From Halobacillus mangrovi (GTDB taxonomy: Bacteria; Bacillota; Bacilli; Bacillales; Halobacillaceae): a stretch of 64,000 nt of DNA. Location: the NCBI RefSeq assembly GCF_002097535.1, contig NZ_CP020772.1, positions 744,001-808,000 of the forward strand, given 5' to 3'. Shown here piece by piece: positions 9,080 through 18,652 of this stretch. Made by a program: the position numbers and the translations under genes. The stretch's first letter is position 1; each line of letters opens with the position of its first letter. The notes under the pieces were generated by a model, which made no database searches, was not told where the DNA came from, and worked only from the letters and a program-made list of their open reading frames with translations.

Positions 9080-9944
9080 ATCCTACGTATCTTTTTAAAA
9101 TACTGTCTACACTGGAACCATAACTTTCACCGAACATATTTAAATGGACGAGCAAGTAAAAAAGCTGGTAAAGAGATTTTATATCTTCATAGTGGTCGGA
9201 TAGAGGAAACTGTTCTTTATACTGTTCGTAAAATCTGTTAGGAAATCCACCAAAAAGTTCAGTGAAGGCTATTTCGAAAGCGTGATCTCCATATAGAACA
9301 GATGGATCAATTAAATAAGGTTCATCATCTTCCCCTGTCCTCCAGTTTCCTCCCCATAAATCTCCATGCAAGAGAGAGGCCTCTGGGTGTGCGGGGACCC
9401 ATTCTTCCAAACGATCTAAGAGCTTTTCGAGCCTTTCCTGGCGTATTTTTGGCATGCGATTTAAGGATTTAGCATAATCCATCTGCTTTTTTAATCGATA
9501 GGTACGGTAATAGTCGACCCAAGAAGAGGTCCAAGCGTTAGGCTGATCGAGCGTGCCGACAAAAGTCGGGGAGCCGTAGCCATATTTTTGTGCGGTTTGC
9601 TGATGCATTTGTGCAAGGTTTTGCCCCAGTAGTTCAGAGACATCCTTGCGGCCCGGATTGATCCAATCCATAGCAATCATTGCTTCCTCGCCATTTTCCG
9701 GTTCATCATAATGATAGACAGAGGGCACTTTTATGGTGTTGGTATCTTTTATTAATTGCAACCCTTGCGCTTCTGCCCGGAAGAAGTGGGAAGGAACCTG
9801 TTCATTTCCTTTCATAAAATACTGATGATTTATTGTCTCTACATAAAAAGAGCGGTTAATGTCTCCACCGCTGACTTGCTTGACTTCTTTGATAGCAGAA
9901 TGATCTTGTATTTTGTGAAGCGTGCGCTGGATCATCTCTTCCAT
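9078..9944 (-). CDS. Fructosamine/ketosamine-3-kinase family protein
   Basis: A 288-residue cytoplasmic kinase of the fructosamine kinase family, which phosphorylates sugar adducts on amines so that they fall off (protein deglycation). Visible motifs: VSGGDINRSFYVE (nucleotide loop), FMKGN (ATP lysine), FFRAEAQGLQLI, SLLHGDLWGGNW (catalytic loop, Asp as base) and YLIDPSVLYGDHAFEIAF (DFG-like metal motif DP). The ATG at 9944 follows AAGGAGGACTTTCC; the open frame extends 28 codons further upstream without a site. Members are also called YniA-like; the natural substrate is unproven. Confidence 0.9.
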   Translation of the reverse strand: MEEMIQRTLHKIQDHSAIKEVKQVSGGDINRSFYVETINHQYFMKGNEQVPSHFFRAEAQGLQLIKDTNTIKVPSVYHYDEPENGEEAMIAMDWINPGRKDVSELLGQNLAQMHQQTAQKYGYGSPTFVGTLDQPNAWTSSWVDYYRTYRLKKQMDYAKSLNRMPKIRQERLEKLLDRLEEWVPAHPEASLLHGDLWGGNWRTGEDDEPYLIDPSVLYGDHAFEIAFTELFGGFPNRFYEQYKEQFPLSDHYEDIKSLYQLFYLLVHLNMFGESYGSSVDSILKRYVG

Positions 9945-10085
9945 AAAAGGAAAGTCCTCCTTGCTGAATCTTATTTCTATAGTTCTCCATACCCTTACTA
10001 TTTGCTTCAAACCATTTTGTTTAATCAAGTTCTATTAGAATAAACCATTCTATTCATGAAAATCAGTTTCGAGACTTAATGTGAT

Positions 10086-10215
10086 TGATGGGGTGGATGA
10101 AGAAACGAATCGCTTTCCGTGGGCATGTGCTGAGCCTCCTCAGACTTCGTCTTTCGGCATCTCATCTAATATGTTCATCCCACAGGAGTCTCGCAATTTC
10201 ACGGACCTCCTTACG
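10086..10215 (-). repeat. Repeat family A, degraded reverse copy (A2)
   Basis: Read on the plus strand it has cgctttccgtgggcatg, then gagcctcctcagacttcg, then cacaggagtctcg, which is the reverse complement order of the A element landmarks. Confidence 0.65.
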
Positions 10216-10285
10216 TTATTAGAAGAACGGAAACAAGATATGGCGTTCAGATTACACACTCTCTGCGTTTCTCTACCTTCGGATT

Positions 10286-10406
10286 AGGGGGGGGGAAAAC
10301 TGCGAGACTCCCGCGGGAGAAGGGAGTAGGCGAGATCCCACAGGGCGCAGCCCGAGGAAGCTCGCCGGTTCCCCCGCAGGAAAGCGAGTGGTTTTCAATC
10401 CCCCCT
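10286..10406 (+). repeat. Repeat family A, complete copy (A3)
   Basis: Landmarks in order: gcgagactcccgcgggaga, then gcgagatcccacagggcgc, then cccgaggaagctcgccgg, then cgcaggaaagcgagtgg. Ends are complementary (aggggg...aaaact against agtggttttc...cccccct), giving a long hairpin-like structure. Confidence 0.8.
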
Positions 10407-10517
10407 GACTCTTATAAGTCAACGCCCCTAAAAATCTCGAAATCAAGTCTTCAAGAATCCTCCTATTATTAGGACTAAAATCGAATAAAAATCTAATATC
10501 ACCACACTTAACAGCGC

Positions 10518-11414
10518 CTAATGAAAAGGTGTGTTAGCTGATGCTTTTTGGAATTGCTTTTGATACGCATAGATCGTGTTGATTTCTCTAAAGCCGAATT
10601 GTTTATACAATTTCTCGGCTTCTTTATTCTGAGTCCGTACCGAGATAGTCACCACGTCTAAATCGAGAGCATGGAACGCATATTGAAGAGCATGTTCAAT
10701 CAATGTAGATCCGATTCCAGCTCCTCGCTCTCCAGCTCCTACATTAACAAAGCATATTTCCGCTTCATGCCCAGGCAGGATGGTTTCCATATAAATATAG
10801 CCAGCAAGATCACCGTTCTTCTGAAACCCCCATAAATAATTTCCTTCTTCATTAGCGAGTCTGACCATCTCCTCAGTGGTATAGTAGGCCCCGGAAGGAT
10901 GAAGCAAGGATAAGCGATCCATGTCATCCATATGCAAGTCTACGATGGACTGACTTTTATTGGTAGATGGCTGAAAGAGAGAATGATGAGCAGCAAGTGT
11001 CTTTTCGATATTATAAAGCTCGAAATCGTGTCGATCTGCAAAGGTCACGAGCTCTTTGTTGCTCTCAAAGCAAGCCACTTTTACCGCATCAAAATGAAGC
11101 TGAACAGTCAAAGAGACCTTATCCCATAACTTTTCAATTACTTTTTCAGGCTCTTTTTGTGCAAAGGGCCCTAACAACCGGCAAAGTTTCTGATCAAAAA
11201 ATGGCAAAATGCCGAGAAATCCAATGATGTTTTCTCCTTCCCAGGCGACATAGGCAAGGGGTTCTTTAAATTGTGTCAGCGTCCATATCTGTTCGAAAAT
11301 CTCATTCGGGTCAGAGGCAAGCCACGCTACATAATGGTCATCCTGTTCGTTCATATGGTAAAGCCAATTCGCAACGGTATGTAAATCTTTGACTTCCAAC
11401 TCATTTATAAACAT
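10518..11414 (-). CDS. GNAT family N-acetyltransferase, two-domain
   Basis: A 298-residue protein. The C-terminal domain (about 150-290) is a clear GNAT fold: CFVNVGAGERGAGIGSTLIE carries the R-x-x-G-x-G loop, then SVRTQNKEAEKLYKQFGF. The N-terminal half (AYVAWEGENIIGFLGILP) looks like a degenerate second GNAT domain. The ATG at 11414 follows AAAAGGTGATG; the 22 upstream codons of the open frame have no such site and are excluded. The acceptor is unknown. It is transcribed in the same direction as the protease gene upstream, but a hairpin separates them. Confidence 0.85.
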   Translation of the reverse strand: MFINELEVKDLHTVANWLYHMNEQDDHYVAWLASDPNEIFEQIWTLTQFKEPLAYVAWEGENIIGFLGILPFFDQKLCRLLGPFAQKEPEKVIEKLWDKVSLTVQLHFDAVKVACFESNKELVTFADRHDFELYNIEKTLAAHHSLFQPSTNKSQSIVDLHMDDMDRLSLLHPSGAYYTTEEMVRLANEEGNYLWGFQKNGDLAGYIYMETILPGHEAEICFVNVGAGERGAGIGSTLIEHALQYAFHALDLDVVTISVRTQNKEAEKLYKQFGFREINTIYAYQKQFQKASANTPFH

Positions 11415-11488
11415 AGCATCACCTTTTCGTTTTAAACAAATCATGACATAAGAGAGAAGAAGGGTGCAAGCGCTAGGCAATTGAATAG

Positions 11489-11516
11489 AAGACAGCCAAT
11501 AATATTGGCTGCCTTC
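11489..11516 (-). terminator. Likely terminator of the M6 protease gene
   Basis: agccaat / attggct with flanking gaag/cttc pairs gives a stem; on the minus strand it is followed by a moderately T-rich run only. Confidence 0.55.
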
Positions 11517-11524
11517 TCTGTCAA

Positions 11525-13630
11525 TTATTTATTCTTCTTATCATCATGTTTGTATTTGACTTCATATTCAAAAGACATAGGATTTAAGTTGTCTTGAGGG
11601 GCAGCATAATAAGTTGTCATATAGGTTTTCCCTTGACGGAAGGTTTGTTCTAAGTCCAGGGCGTCCTCATGTGTAATGTTGAACGGATCAACTTCAATCA
11701 CTTGATATCCACCGTTGTCTTTTTCTTTAATGAACGTTACTCCATAATTTACGTATTCTTTAAGCAGTTCCGCTTTAGACATGAATGGCTCTTTAGTAGA
11801 ACCGTCAAAGCTTAGTCCGATTTCAGGAACTTCAATGTTATCAATGAACCAGCCTGCATCGTTGTAACCCCAGTCTGTCAGGTAGCGGAAGGAGATGTGA
11901 ACCTCTTGTCCTGCGTACTCAGAAAGATCGAAGGTTTCAGATTGGTAGTCATCAAAGTGCCCCGTAAATCCAGGAACGTTTTCTTTAATCTTTGGATAAC
12001 CCTGGTCTACGACATCTGTGCGCGTATTTTCATTGGAAAGGGAAGTCCAAGTTTGGCCATCATCCGTAGAAACTTGTACGACGCCATAATCCCAGCTTTC
12101 CTCAATATCAACAAAATGGTCGAAGTTAAGCGTGGCTTCCTCAACATTCGTCAAGTCAGCTTTGAAAATAAGATTGTTATCTAACTCATCTCCTTCTCCT
12201 CCCCAGAGAACTTCATTTTCTGAGCCAAGTGGATCCTGAACAGATTCCCAGATATTCTGTGCAAAGTTCTGGCCATTAAAACTTAAGGTTTCAACTTTAT
12301 CGTCTGGAGTGAAGTTGAATTCTTTAAAGTCCGTTCCCCAGGCCGGCACGCCTTCTTTTTCATACGTTTTCGCTTTTTCAAAGTTTACGGTAAAACCTCG
12401 TTCTCCATCTCCAGTCGGCAAATTACGCAAGTCGATGTTTTGGAATCCGTATTTACCTTCTTTAAATTGATCATCATCTACTACCAAAGCGGTTGAGAAG
12501 TCCTGATAAACTTCGTTGAATGTTACATTAAATCCAAACTCTTTATAAGCATTTTCATAACTTTGGATACTATTGAGTTCATTTTTAGCTACATAGCGGA
12601 TGAACTCTTTTCCAAAACGCTCGTAGTTATATAGGGTGAACAATTGTACGAGTCCATAATCGGCAATGGTTTCTGGGCCCGTTTGAGCATCCACATGCTC
12701 ATCCCAGTTTATTAAGGAGTTTTCCGGGTGATCTAACAAGAAGTTGATTGATCCTGAATCAAGTCCATAGCCGCCTAGATACTCAGAGAACGTAGACATT
12801 CCTTCGTTTACCCAGGATGTTTCATCACCATCGTTGTCAGCGTGAATCAAATGCTGCAATTCATGAATGGTTGTACCAAAAAAAGTATTCTCTAAACGGG
12901 TATCCCAGTCACGAGAGTCGATGGTTACGATGTTTCGATCCATATAATTTTCAAGTGTCTGCCAGAAGAAACCAGCAACGAAGAAAGGATATTCCGGGTC
13001 ATTATAGTTTTCATCTTTAATGTTATCAATTAGAAGGATGACGTTATCACCATCCCCTTCGTAATAACCTTCTGGTACATATCCGAATTCTTCGAGGAGG
13101 GAGTCTGTCCCATCTAGAGAATCAGGAGAGCCGAAGAATTCGGTAGCTGCAGGATAAATATTTGCATCAAATTCAGTGGCCAGCTTGTCAACCTGTTCTT
13201 GGTTAATTTGGTGAGCTTCACGAGGATCTCCTTCAGGGAAGGCCAGGTCATTTGCAACCCAAACCTCTACGTGCTCTCCTACACTTCTTAGAGTGAACTC
13301 CTTAAATTCAAGATCCCGATTGAGGAATTGTTTCGTGCCTCCGTCATAAGTAAAGGCTCCATCGCTGCTGGAAGAGTTAGCTGTTTCTTCACTGTCAAAA
13401 GTTACACCATCAGCATTTTGTTTGATCTTTTGTTTGGCTTCTTTCTGGAACTCTTCGCTTTCGGATTGTTTTTCTAATTTGCCATCAATGTCGATTCGGT
13501 CACCGTATCGTTCGACATTCCAATTTTCATACGTAGAACTCGCGTGGACGTCTGGAGTAGCGGTTGGGGCTAGGAGTGATAAAGATAGTGCGCCTGCAGA
13601 TAGTAAAGCGGTTAATTTGTTACCTTTCAA
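11525..13630 (-). CDS. Secreted M6-like zinc metalloprotease (immune inhibitor A type)
   Basis: A 701-residue exported protease. A Sec signal peptide covers residues 1-30 (LSLLAPTATPDVHA, cut before SS). A propeptide-like region follows, then the catalytic zinc motif HELQHLIH at 256-263 with a downstream NEGMSTFSEY Glu (276) as third zinc ligand candidate. Residues about 430-620 resemble the immune inhibitor A C-terminal/VEG beta domain (SYDxGVVQVSTDDGQTW-like, YLTDWGYNDAGWFIDNI). The protein is strikingly acidic, which suits a salt-exposed extracellular enzyme. It starts with TTG after AAGGAGGTC. M6 versus a sister gluzincin family is the main uncertainty. Confidence 0.87.
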   Translation of the reverse strand: MKGNKLTALLSAGALSLSLLAPTATPDVHASSTYENWNVERYGDRIDIDGKLEKQSESEEFQKEAKQKIKQNADGVTFDSEETANSSSSDGAFTYDGGTKQFLNRDLEFKEFTLRSVGEHVEVWVANDLAFPEGDPREAHQINQEQVDKLATEFDANIYPAATEFFGSPDSLDGTDSLLEEFGYVPEGYYEGDGDNVILLIDNIKDENYNDPEYPFFVAGFFWQTLENYMDRNIVTIDSRDWDTRLENTFFGTTIHELQHLIHADNDGDETSWVNEGMSTFSEYLGGYGLDSGSINFLLDHPENSLINWDEHVDAQTGPETIADYGLVQLFTLYNYERFGKEFIRYVAKNELNSIQSYENAYKEFGFNVTFNEVYQDFSTALVVDDDQFKEGKYGFQNIDLRNLPTGDGERGFTVNFEKAKTYEKEGVPAWGTDFKEFNFTPDDKVETLSFNGQNFAQNIWESVQDPLGSENEVLWGGEGDELDNNLIFKADLTNVEEATLNFDHFVDIEESWDYGVVQVSTDDGQTWTSLSNENTRTDVVDQGYPKIKENVPGFTGHFDDYQSETFDLSEYAGQEVHISFRYLTDWGYNDAGWFIDNIEVPEIGLSFDGSTKEPFMSKAELLKEYVNYGVTFIKEKDNGGYQVIEVDPFNITHEDALDLEQTFRQGKTYMTTYYAAPQDNLNPMSFEYEVKYKHDDKKNK

Positions 13631-13857
13631 ATAAACGACCTCCTTGAAAAAATATGTAAAAACCTACATCTCCTATTATGTAGAAAATTGTGAATATTTT
13701 GAATGGTATTTTAGAATTGTTTTATAGAAAGTTTCGTGAATCGAAAGAACATCGAGGTGTCTTTAGACATGCGTAAAAAGTCACTCAAGAAAATTATATG
13801 ATTGATTTATAAAGGGAAGGGTAAAAGAAATAGATGAAAGGAAGGGGGGAGTGAGCC

Positions 13858-15522
13858 ATGGGTAAACGATGGAAATACATATCAATTTATCGCATTACCG
13901 TCATTGTATGGATGTCTTTAAAATTCTTGTTACAAATATTCTGGTTTCAGAAAAGGCACAGAATTTGGGATCAAACCACAAAAGATAAATGGGAGGATAT
14001 GCTCGAACGCCAGGCCGAGGAGTACCGAAAAAAAGCAGTTTCTCTGGGAGGCTTGCTCATCAAGTTCGGACAGTTTTTAAGTTCGCGAGGAGACTTGCTT
14101 CCTCACTCCTTCATTAAAGAGTTAGAAGGTCTAGTCGATCGAGTAGAGCCTGTTCCTTTTTCCAAATCGAGAGAAACGATAGAAGAGGACTGGAATTCGC
14201 CAATAGAGGAATTTTTGTCCCATATCGAAGAAAATTCTGTGGCTTCTGCCTCTATAGGGGAAGTTTATAAAGCTAAGTTGAAAGATGGGACACCAGTTGC
14301 CGTAAAGGTACAGAGGTACAGAGTGAGAGATATTTTTCGGATGGACTTCAAAGCATTACGGATCGTATTTTGGATGGTCGATCGTTTTACCAAGTTCGGG
14401 AAGAAAGCAGACCTTCCAGCTTTATATCGGGAAGTGGTTCGAGTGATCAGCAATGAGCTGGATTTTACCATGGAACTCGATAATGGGCTGCATTTCAAAA
14501 AGAGATTTCAAGAATTTCCGAATGTCTATATCCCTGATTATTACTCTAATCTTTCTACGAAAAGGGTATTAGTTATGGAATGGATCGAAGGGGAAAAAAT
14601 TACGGATTTATCTTTCATTAAAAGAAATGAGATTGATCGAGAACGAATAGCAAAGACATTATTTGATTTGTGTGTGGAACAATTTCTTTATTCAGGCATG
14701 TTTCATTCTGATCCTCACCCAGGAAATTTGATGTTGAAAGCAGATGGCACCATTGTCGTCATCGACTTTGGTATGGTTGGTGAGATTAAGAATGAAGATG
14801 CCAATTCAATTCGGACGATGATTCAAGGGTTTATTCTTGATGACTATGATCGTGTTATAGAAGCTCTGCAGGAAATGGACTTTCTTCTGCCTCAAGCAGA
14901 TACTGAAAAAGTAAAGAAATTAATGAAGCAGACGACCGACATGTACTTGGAAGGGAACTTTGACAAGCTGGATGCGCATATGATGAATGATATGCTTAGC
15001 GATTTGCAGCAATTTGTCAAAGAACAGCCGATCCAGCTTCCGGCAGATTATGCGTTCTTAGGTCGAGCTACATCCATTATCGTTGGTGTACTAAGTACTG
15101 TCTACCCACAGATCGACCTGATCCAATGGGGCCGTCCTGTGATCAAGGAATGGATGTCAGGGGAGGACTCGAGCTTTTCTATTTATAAGGAAGTGGCAAA
15201 AGAGACAGCTCGACCTTTGCTATCGTTGCCTCGCGCTCTTATTGAGTATTTAGAAGATGGCGATAAGGAAAGAGAATGGAAAAGTTATCATCAGAAAAAC
15301 CAGCTGTTTCATCAATTTTATCTTTTTTACGCTTTCTTATCTTTCCTACTGATGATGACAGGTTTTGTGATCCTATATTTCACTTATTTATCACCTGTCA
15401 TTCCGTATCCGTGGATCGGAACTACTGTTTCAGTTGTTGGCTTTGTTGGATTTTTGCTTTGTATCGTCAGTCATCTCCGGATGATCAGACGAGTCCATCA
15501 CAATAGGAGGAATGAAGGATGA
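13858..15522 (+). CDS. ABC1/AarF/UbiB family atypical kinase
   Basis: A 554-residue membrane-associated protein of the UbiB/AarF/ADCK family. It shows the KxGQ extension (IKFGQFLSSRGDLLP, about 64-78), the alanine-rich nucleotide loop ASASIGEVYKAKLKDG with VAVKVQR, MEWIEGEKI, and the catalytic FHSDPHPGNLML plus metal motif IDFGMVG. Two C-terminal transmembrane helices lie after residue 485. In other bacteria the family supports ubiquinone synthesis or lipid homeostasis; its role in menaquinone-using Firmicutes is not settled. Start ATG follows GGGGGGAGTG. It overlaps the next gene by ATGA. Confidence 0.92.
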   Translation: MGKRWKYISIYRITVIVWMSLKFLLQIFWFQKRHRIWDQTTKDKWEDMLERQAEEYRKKAVSLGGLLIKFGQFLSSRGDLLPHSFIKELEGLVDRVEPVPFSKSRETIEEDWNSPIEEFLSHIEENSVASASIGEVYKAKLKDGTPVAVKVQRYRVRDIFRMDFKALRIVFWMVDRFTKFGKKADLPALYREVVRVISNELDFTMELDNGLHFKKRFQEFPNVYIPDYYSNLSTKRVLVMEWIEGEKITDLSFIKRNEIDRERIAKTLFDLCVEQFLYSGMFHSDPHPGNLMLKADGTIVVIDFGMVGEIKNEDANSIRTMIQGFILDDYDRVIEALQEMDFLLPQADTEKVKKLMKQTTDMYLEGNFDKLDAHMMNDMLSDLQQFVKEQPIQLPADYAFLGRATSIIVGVLSTVYPQIDLIQWGRPVIKEWMSGEDSSFSIYKEVAKETARPLLSLPRALIEYLEDGDKEREWKSYHQKNQLFHQFYLFYAFLSFLLMMTGFVILYFTYLSPVIPYPWIGTTVSVVGFVGFLLCIVSHLRMIRRVHHNRRNEG

Positions 15523-15821
15523 ATGACTTATTGAAGAAAGGTTTTTATTTAGGTCTAGGTGCAGCCGTCAGTGGAAAGGAAAAATTCGAAAAGATGGTAG
15601 AGGACATGGTGAACCGGAAAGAAATCTCACCTTCTCAAGCAAAATCCCTCATGCAATCATGGATTAACAAAGGAGAAAATGTCGATATAGATTGGGCAGA
15701 TCAAGCGAAAGCGAAAGTGCAGGACAGAATGAAAGGGCTTGGGTTTGTGTCGAAAAAAGAATACGAAATTTTGGAAGCTCGCGTACAGCGATTGGAAAAG
15801 ATACTCGACCAGCAAAGGTGA
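15519..15821 (+). CDS. Phasin-like (PhaF-type) small helical protein
   Basis: A 100-residue protein, almost entirely alpha-helical, matching the COG3937-type polyhydroxyalkanoate granule-associated/phasin-like family. It begins LLKKGFYLGLGAAVSGKEK and ends in a coiled coil (FVSKKEYEILEARVQRLEKI). Its start overlaps the kinase stop (ATGA), with AGGAGG 8 bases upstream, so the two are translationally coupled. No PHA synthase gene is visible in the window, so a granule role is only a family-level guess. Partnership with the AarF kinase is inferred from the overlap. Confidence 0.8.
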   Translation: MNDLLKKGFYLGLGAAVSGKEKFEKMVEDMVNRKEISPSQAKSLMQSWINKGENVDIDWADQAKAKVQDRMKGLGFVSKKEYEILEARVQRLEKILDQQR

Positions 15822-15825
15822 TGAA

Positions 15826-15856
15826 ATCCCTGCCTCAGTGAAGGTGGGGTTTTTCT
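15826..15856 (+). terminator. Terminator of the kinase-phasin operon
   Basis: ccctgcct / aggtgggg pairs with two G-T wobbles and is followed by TTTTT. Confidence 0.75.
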
Positions 15857-16021
15857 TATGGACACCGTTCGTATCTATTCGTCAAACATAGACGCTTTCT
15901 ATGCTAGACCGCGTAAAAAGAGTTTTAATTGTAAAGATTTAGGTAATAGAGCATGTATATATGAAGTGAATACTGAACGGAAGCAGACCAGTTAAACTTT
16001 CCAATCTAGGAGTGGGATGTG

Positions 16022-16717
16022 ATGAAAAAAACTGGCTTATTTTTCATGCTGTTATTGTTAAGCGGTTGCAATATGCGGGTGTTGAATCCTGCTAGTGATA
16101 CGGCCGAGAAGTTAACAGACTTGATTTATTTAAGCTTTGGTTTGATGATGCTTGTATTTGTGATCGTCATGATTTTATTTGTTCATTTTCTAAGAAAGTT
16201 TCGTGAAACCAAAGAAACACAGAATGTGATACCTGATGACGAAAGTGAAAACAAATGGCTGGAACTGACATGGACGGTTCTTCCTTTTGTCCTGTTAGCC
16301 GTCCTTGCGGTACCAACGGTAAAAGCTACATATGATTTGACCTCACAGGTATCAGGAAGTGGGGAAGAGCCTCAAGGAGAGGCGATCGTGGTAGAAGTCG
16401 TCGGTCAACAATTCAATTGGAGGTTCACGTACGATAACGGACGGACGTCAGTCGATGAACTTGTCCTCCCAGTGGGGCGGGAAGTAGAGTTTCATTTGAC
16501 GTCAAACGATGTCATCCATTCGTTTTGGGTGCCAAATTTGGCTGGTAAAATCGATGTGATCCCTGGAGAAGAAACGCGGTTATCTTTCCAGCCTTCTGAT
16601 ACGGGTACGTTTCAAGGAAAGTGTGCCGAATTTTGCGGGGCAGAACATACCTTAATGAGATTTGAGACTAGGGTGGTTAGTGAAGCAGAGTTTAAACAAT
16701 GGCTTAGAGAACAGTAG
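16022..16717 (+). CDS. ctaC: Cytochrome c oxidase subunit II (CuA lipoprotein)
   Basis: A 231-residue membrane-anchored subunit of a heme-copper terminal oxidase. A lipobox (LLLLSGC) gives lipid attachment at Cys near 16; two transmembrane helices follow (about 40-65 and 85-105). The external cupredoxin domain has all six CuA ligands: SNDVIHSFW His and CAEFCGAEHTLM (Cys, Glu, Cys, His, Met). So it takes electrons from cytochrome c and not directly from quinol. There is no fused cytochrome c domain, unlike CtaC of B. subtilis caa3. AGGAG at 16008 serves the ATG at 16022 or the GTG just before it. Confidence 0.92.
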   Translation: MKKTGLFFMLLLLSGCNMRVLNPASDTAEKLTDLIYLSFGLMMLVFVIVMILFVHFLRKFRETKETQNVIPDDESENKWLELTWTVLPFVLLAVLAVPTVKATYDLTSQVSGSGEEPQGEAIVVEVVGQQFNWRFTYDNGRTSVDELVLPVGREVEFHLTSNDVIHSFWVPNLAGKIDVIPGEETRLSFQPSDTGTFQGKCAEFCGAEHTLMRFETRVVSEAEFKQWLREQ

Positions 16718-16741
16718 TTTAAAAGGAAGAGAGGTGAAACA

Positions 16742-18652
16742 ATGCAAGTACCGTTTGTAGGAGAAGTTCCTTCCGATATTGTGGTTTCGTGGATTGTTAT
16801 GGTCATCGTCGGTATTTTCCTATTATGGAGGCTGACAGTAAACAAAAAATGGCCAATGATTTGGGAGTATATGACAACAACCCATCATAGGAAAATCGGA
16901 ACGATGTATATCTTTTTTGCCGTTTTATTCTTTATTCGAGGTGGAATTGACGCCCTATTTATCCGTACACAGCTCGCCGTTCCTGAGAACGATTTTTGGG
17001 TTTTCCAGTCGCAAAAATACAATGAAATATTCACTACTCATGGAACCGTCATGATTTTCTTTGTTGCTATGCCCCTGCTTATAGGACTAATGAACATAGC
17101 TGTCCCGTTGCAATTAGGAGCGAATGACTTAGCTTTTCCTTATTTGAACTCGGTCAGTTTTTGGATGTTTGTTTCTGGGGCTTTTGTTTTCAATATGGCT
17201 TTCTTTTTTAACGCAGCACCAAACGCGGGGTGGACGGCTTATGCACCTTTATCGACAGACACCTTCACTACGGGGCCAAACAACAATTATTACATATTCG
17301 GTCTTCAATTATCAGGGCTAGGTACTATATTTACCGCTGTCAATATGATTGTGACCATCATTCGATTAAGGGCTCCTGGTATGAAAATGACTCGTATGCC
17401 GCTTTTCCCCTGGGCCACCCTGCTTACGTCATTTTTAATTCTCATTGCTTTTCCGGTCCTGACCGTCGCATTGCTTCTTTTAACATTTGATCGTATATAC
17501 GGTACTTCCTTCTTTATTGGTGAATTAGGATCTCCTGTCTATTATCAACACTTATTTTGGATTTTCGGTCACCCGGAAGTTTACATTCTTATTCTTCCAG
17601 CCTTCGGTATCTTCTCGGATATCATCTCTGCCTTTTCAAGAAAGCGCATCTATGGCTATACATCCATGGTCATTGCGATCGCATTAATTGGGCTGCTCGG
17701 GTTTATGGTTTGGGCTCACCATATGTTTACGGTAGGACTTGGACCATTGGCTAACTCGGTTTTTGCCATTACAACAATGCTTATTGCTGTACCTACAGGG
17801 ATCAAGGTATTCAATTGGCTCTTTACCATGAGGAACGGTGTTGTTCAAATCCGTACTCCGATGTTGTTTTCGTTAGGATTCATTCCAACGTTTGTAATAG
17901 GCGGAGTGACCGGAGTTATGCTCGCTGTGGCAGCGGCCGACTATCAATATCATGACACTTATTTTGTCGTTGCCCACTTCCACTACACGATGATCGGAGG
18001 CACAATCTTAGGTGCCTTCGCGGGGATTTATTACTGGTATCCAAAAATGACAGGAAAAGTACTGGATGAAAAGCTAGGTCGCTGGCACTTCTGGCTGTTT
18101 ATCATCGGCTTCCATTTAACCTTCTTGCCCCAACACCTTGCAGGTTTGAACGGGATGCCGCGGCGTGTGTATTCCTATACATGGGCAGACAACGTATTTG
18201 TTCTTAATTTCATCAGTACAATAGGAGCTTTTCTGATGGGAGCGAGTATGCTTTTTGTTGTGTGGAACCTCTATAAAACCCATCGATTAACAGATAAAGT
18301 CGGGCCAGATCCCTGGGATGGGCGTACGCTAGAGTGGACTGTAGATTCACCGGCACCTGAGCATCCATTTGAGCCGATGCCGATAGTAAGTGGGTTTGAT
18401 GCCTACTGGTATGCGAAAGTTAAAAAAGAGGAATTACCAAAAGCTGAAAACCCGCGCCCGTCACCTATTGCTGTTAAAACCATCCAACCTGTTTTGCTGG
18501 CAGGAATTTTGATGGTCATAAGTATTGGCTTCATCTATGGCTGGCTTTGGATGCAGATCATTGGAGGGGTGGGAGCATTTGGCTTCTTCATTATAAGATC
18601 TGTGACTGACGAAAGAAAAGGCGTGTATCAAAAGGAGGAAGATGAGTTATGA
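16742..18652 (+). CDS. ctaD: Cytochrome c oxidase subunit I
   Basis: A 636-residue heme-copper oxidase catalytic subunit with about 14 helices. The A1-type signature FWIFGHPEVYILILP supplies the CuB His, the Glu at the end of the D channel and the cross-linked Tyr. HH pairs appear in VWAHHMFTVG, heme ligands in VAHFHYTM, the K-channel lysine in VPTGIKVFNW, and the D-channel Asp in LGANDLAFPYLN. It reduces oxygen to water and pumps protons. The sequence mixes CtaD-like and QoxB-like features, but the CuA in the neighbouring subunit II makes it a cytochrome c oxidase. It overlaps the subunit III gene by ATGA. Confidence 0.93.
   Translation: MQVPFVGEVPSDIVVSWIVMVIVGIFLLWRLTVNKKWPMIWEYMTTTHHRKIGTMYIFFAVLFFIRGGIDALFIRTQLAVPENDFWVFQSQKYNEIFTTHGTVMIFFVAMPLLIGLMNIAVPLQLGANDLAFPYLNSVSFWMFVSGAFVFNMAFFFNAAPNAGWTAYAPLSTDTFTTGPNNNYYIFGLQLSGLGTIFTAVNMIVTIIRLRAPGMKMTRMPLFPWATLLTSFLILIAFPVLTVALLLLTFDRIYGTSFFIGELGSPVYYQHLFWIFGHPEVYILILPAFGIFSDIISAFSRKRIYGYTSMVIAIALIGLLGFMVWAHHMFTVGLGPLANSVFAITTMLIAVPTGIKVFNWLFTMRNGVVQIRTPMLFSLGFIPTFVIGGVTGVMLAVAAADYQYHDTYFVVAHFHYTMIGGTILGAFAGIYYWYPKMTGKVLDEKLGRWHFWLFIIGFHLTFLPQHLAGLNGMPRRVYSYTWADNVFVLNFISTIGAFLMGASMLFVVWNLYKTHRLTDKVGPDPWDGRTLEWTVDSPAPEHPFEPMPIVSGFDAYWYAKVKKEELPKAENPRPSPIAVKTIQPVLLAGILMVISIGFIYGWLWMQIIGGVGAFGFFIIRSVTDERKGVYQKEEDEL

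Larger units (their letters stand above)
9945..10517. other. Gene-free stretch holding two A-family repeats
   Basis: This stretch has no convincing gene. It contains copies A2 (reverse, degraded) and A3 (forward, complete). A 68-codon open frame at 10081-10287 lies inside the repeats, lacks a ribosome binding site and is an artefact. Confidence 0.7.

Noticed and set aside
10081..10287. 68-codon open frame on the plus strand
   Set aside because: It lies inside degraded A repeat sequence, has no ribosome binding site and no protein-like composition.
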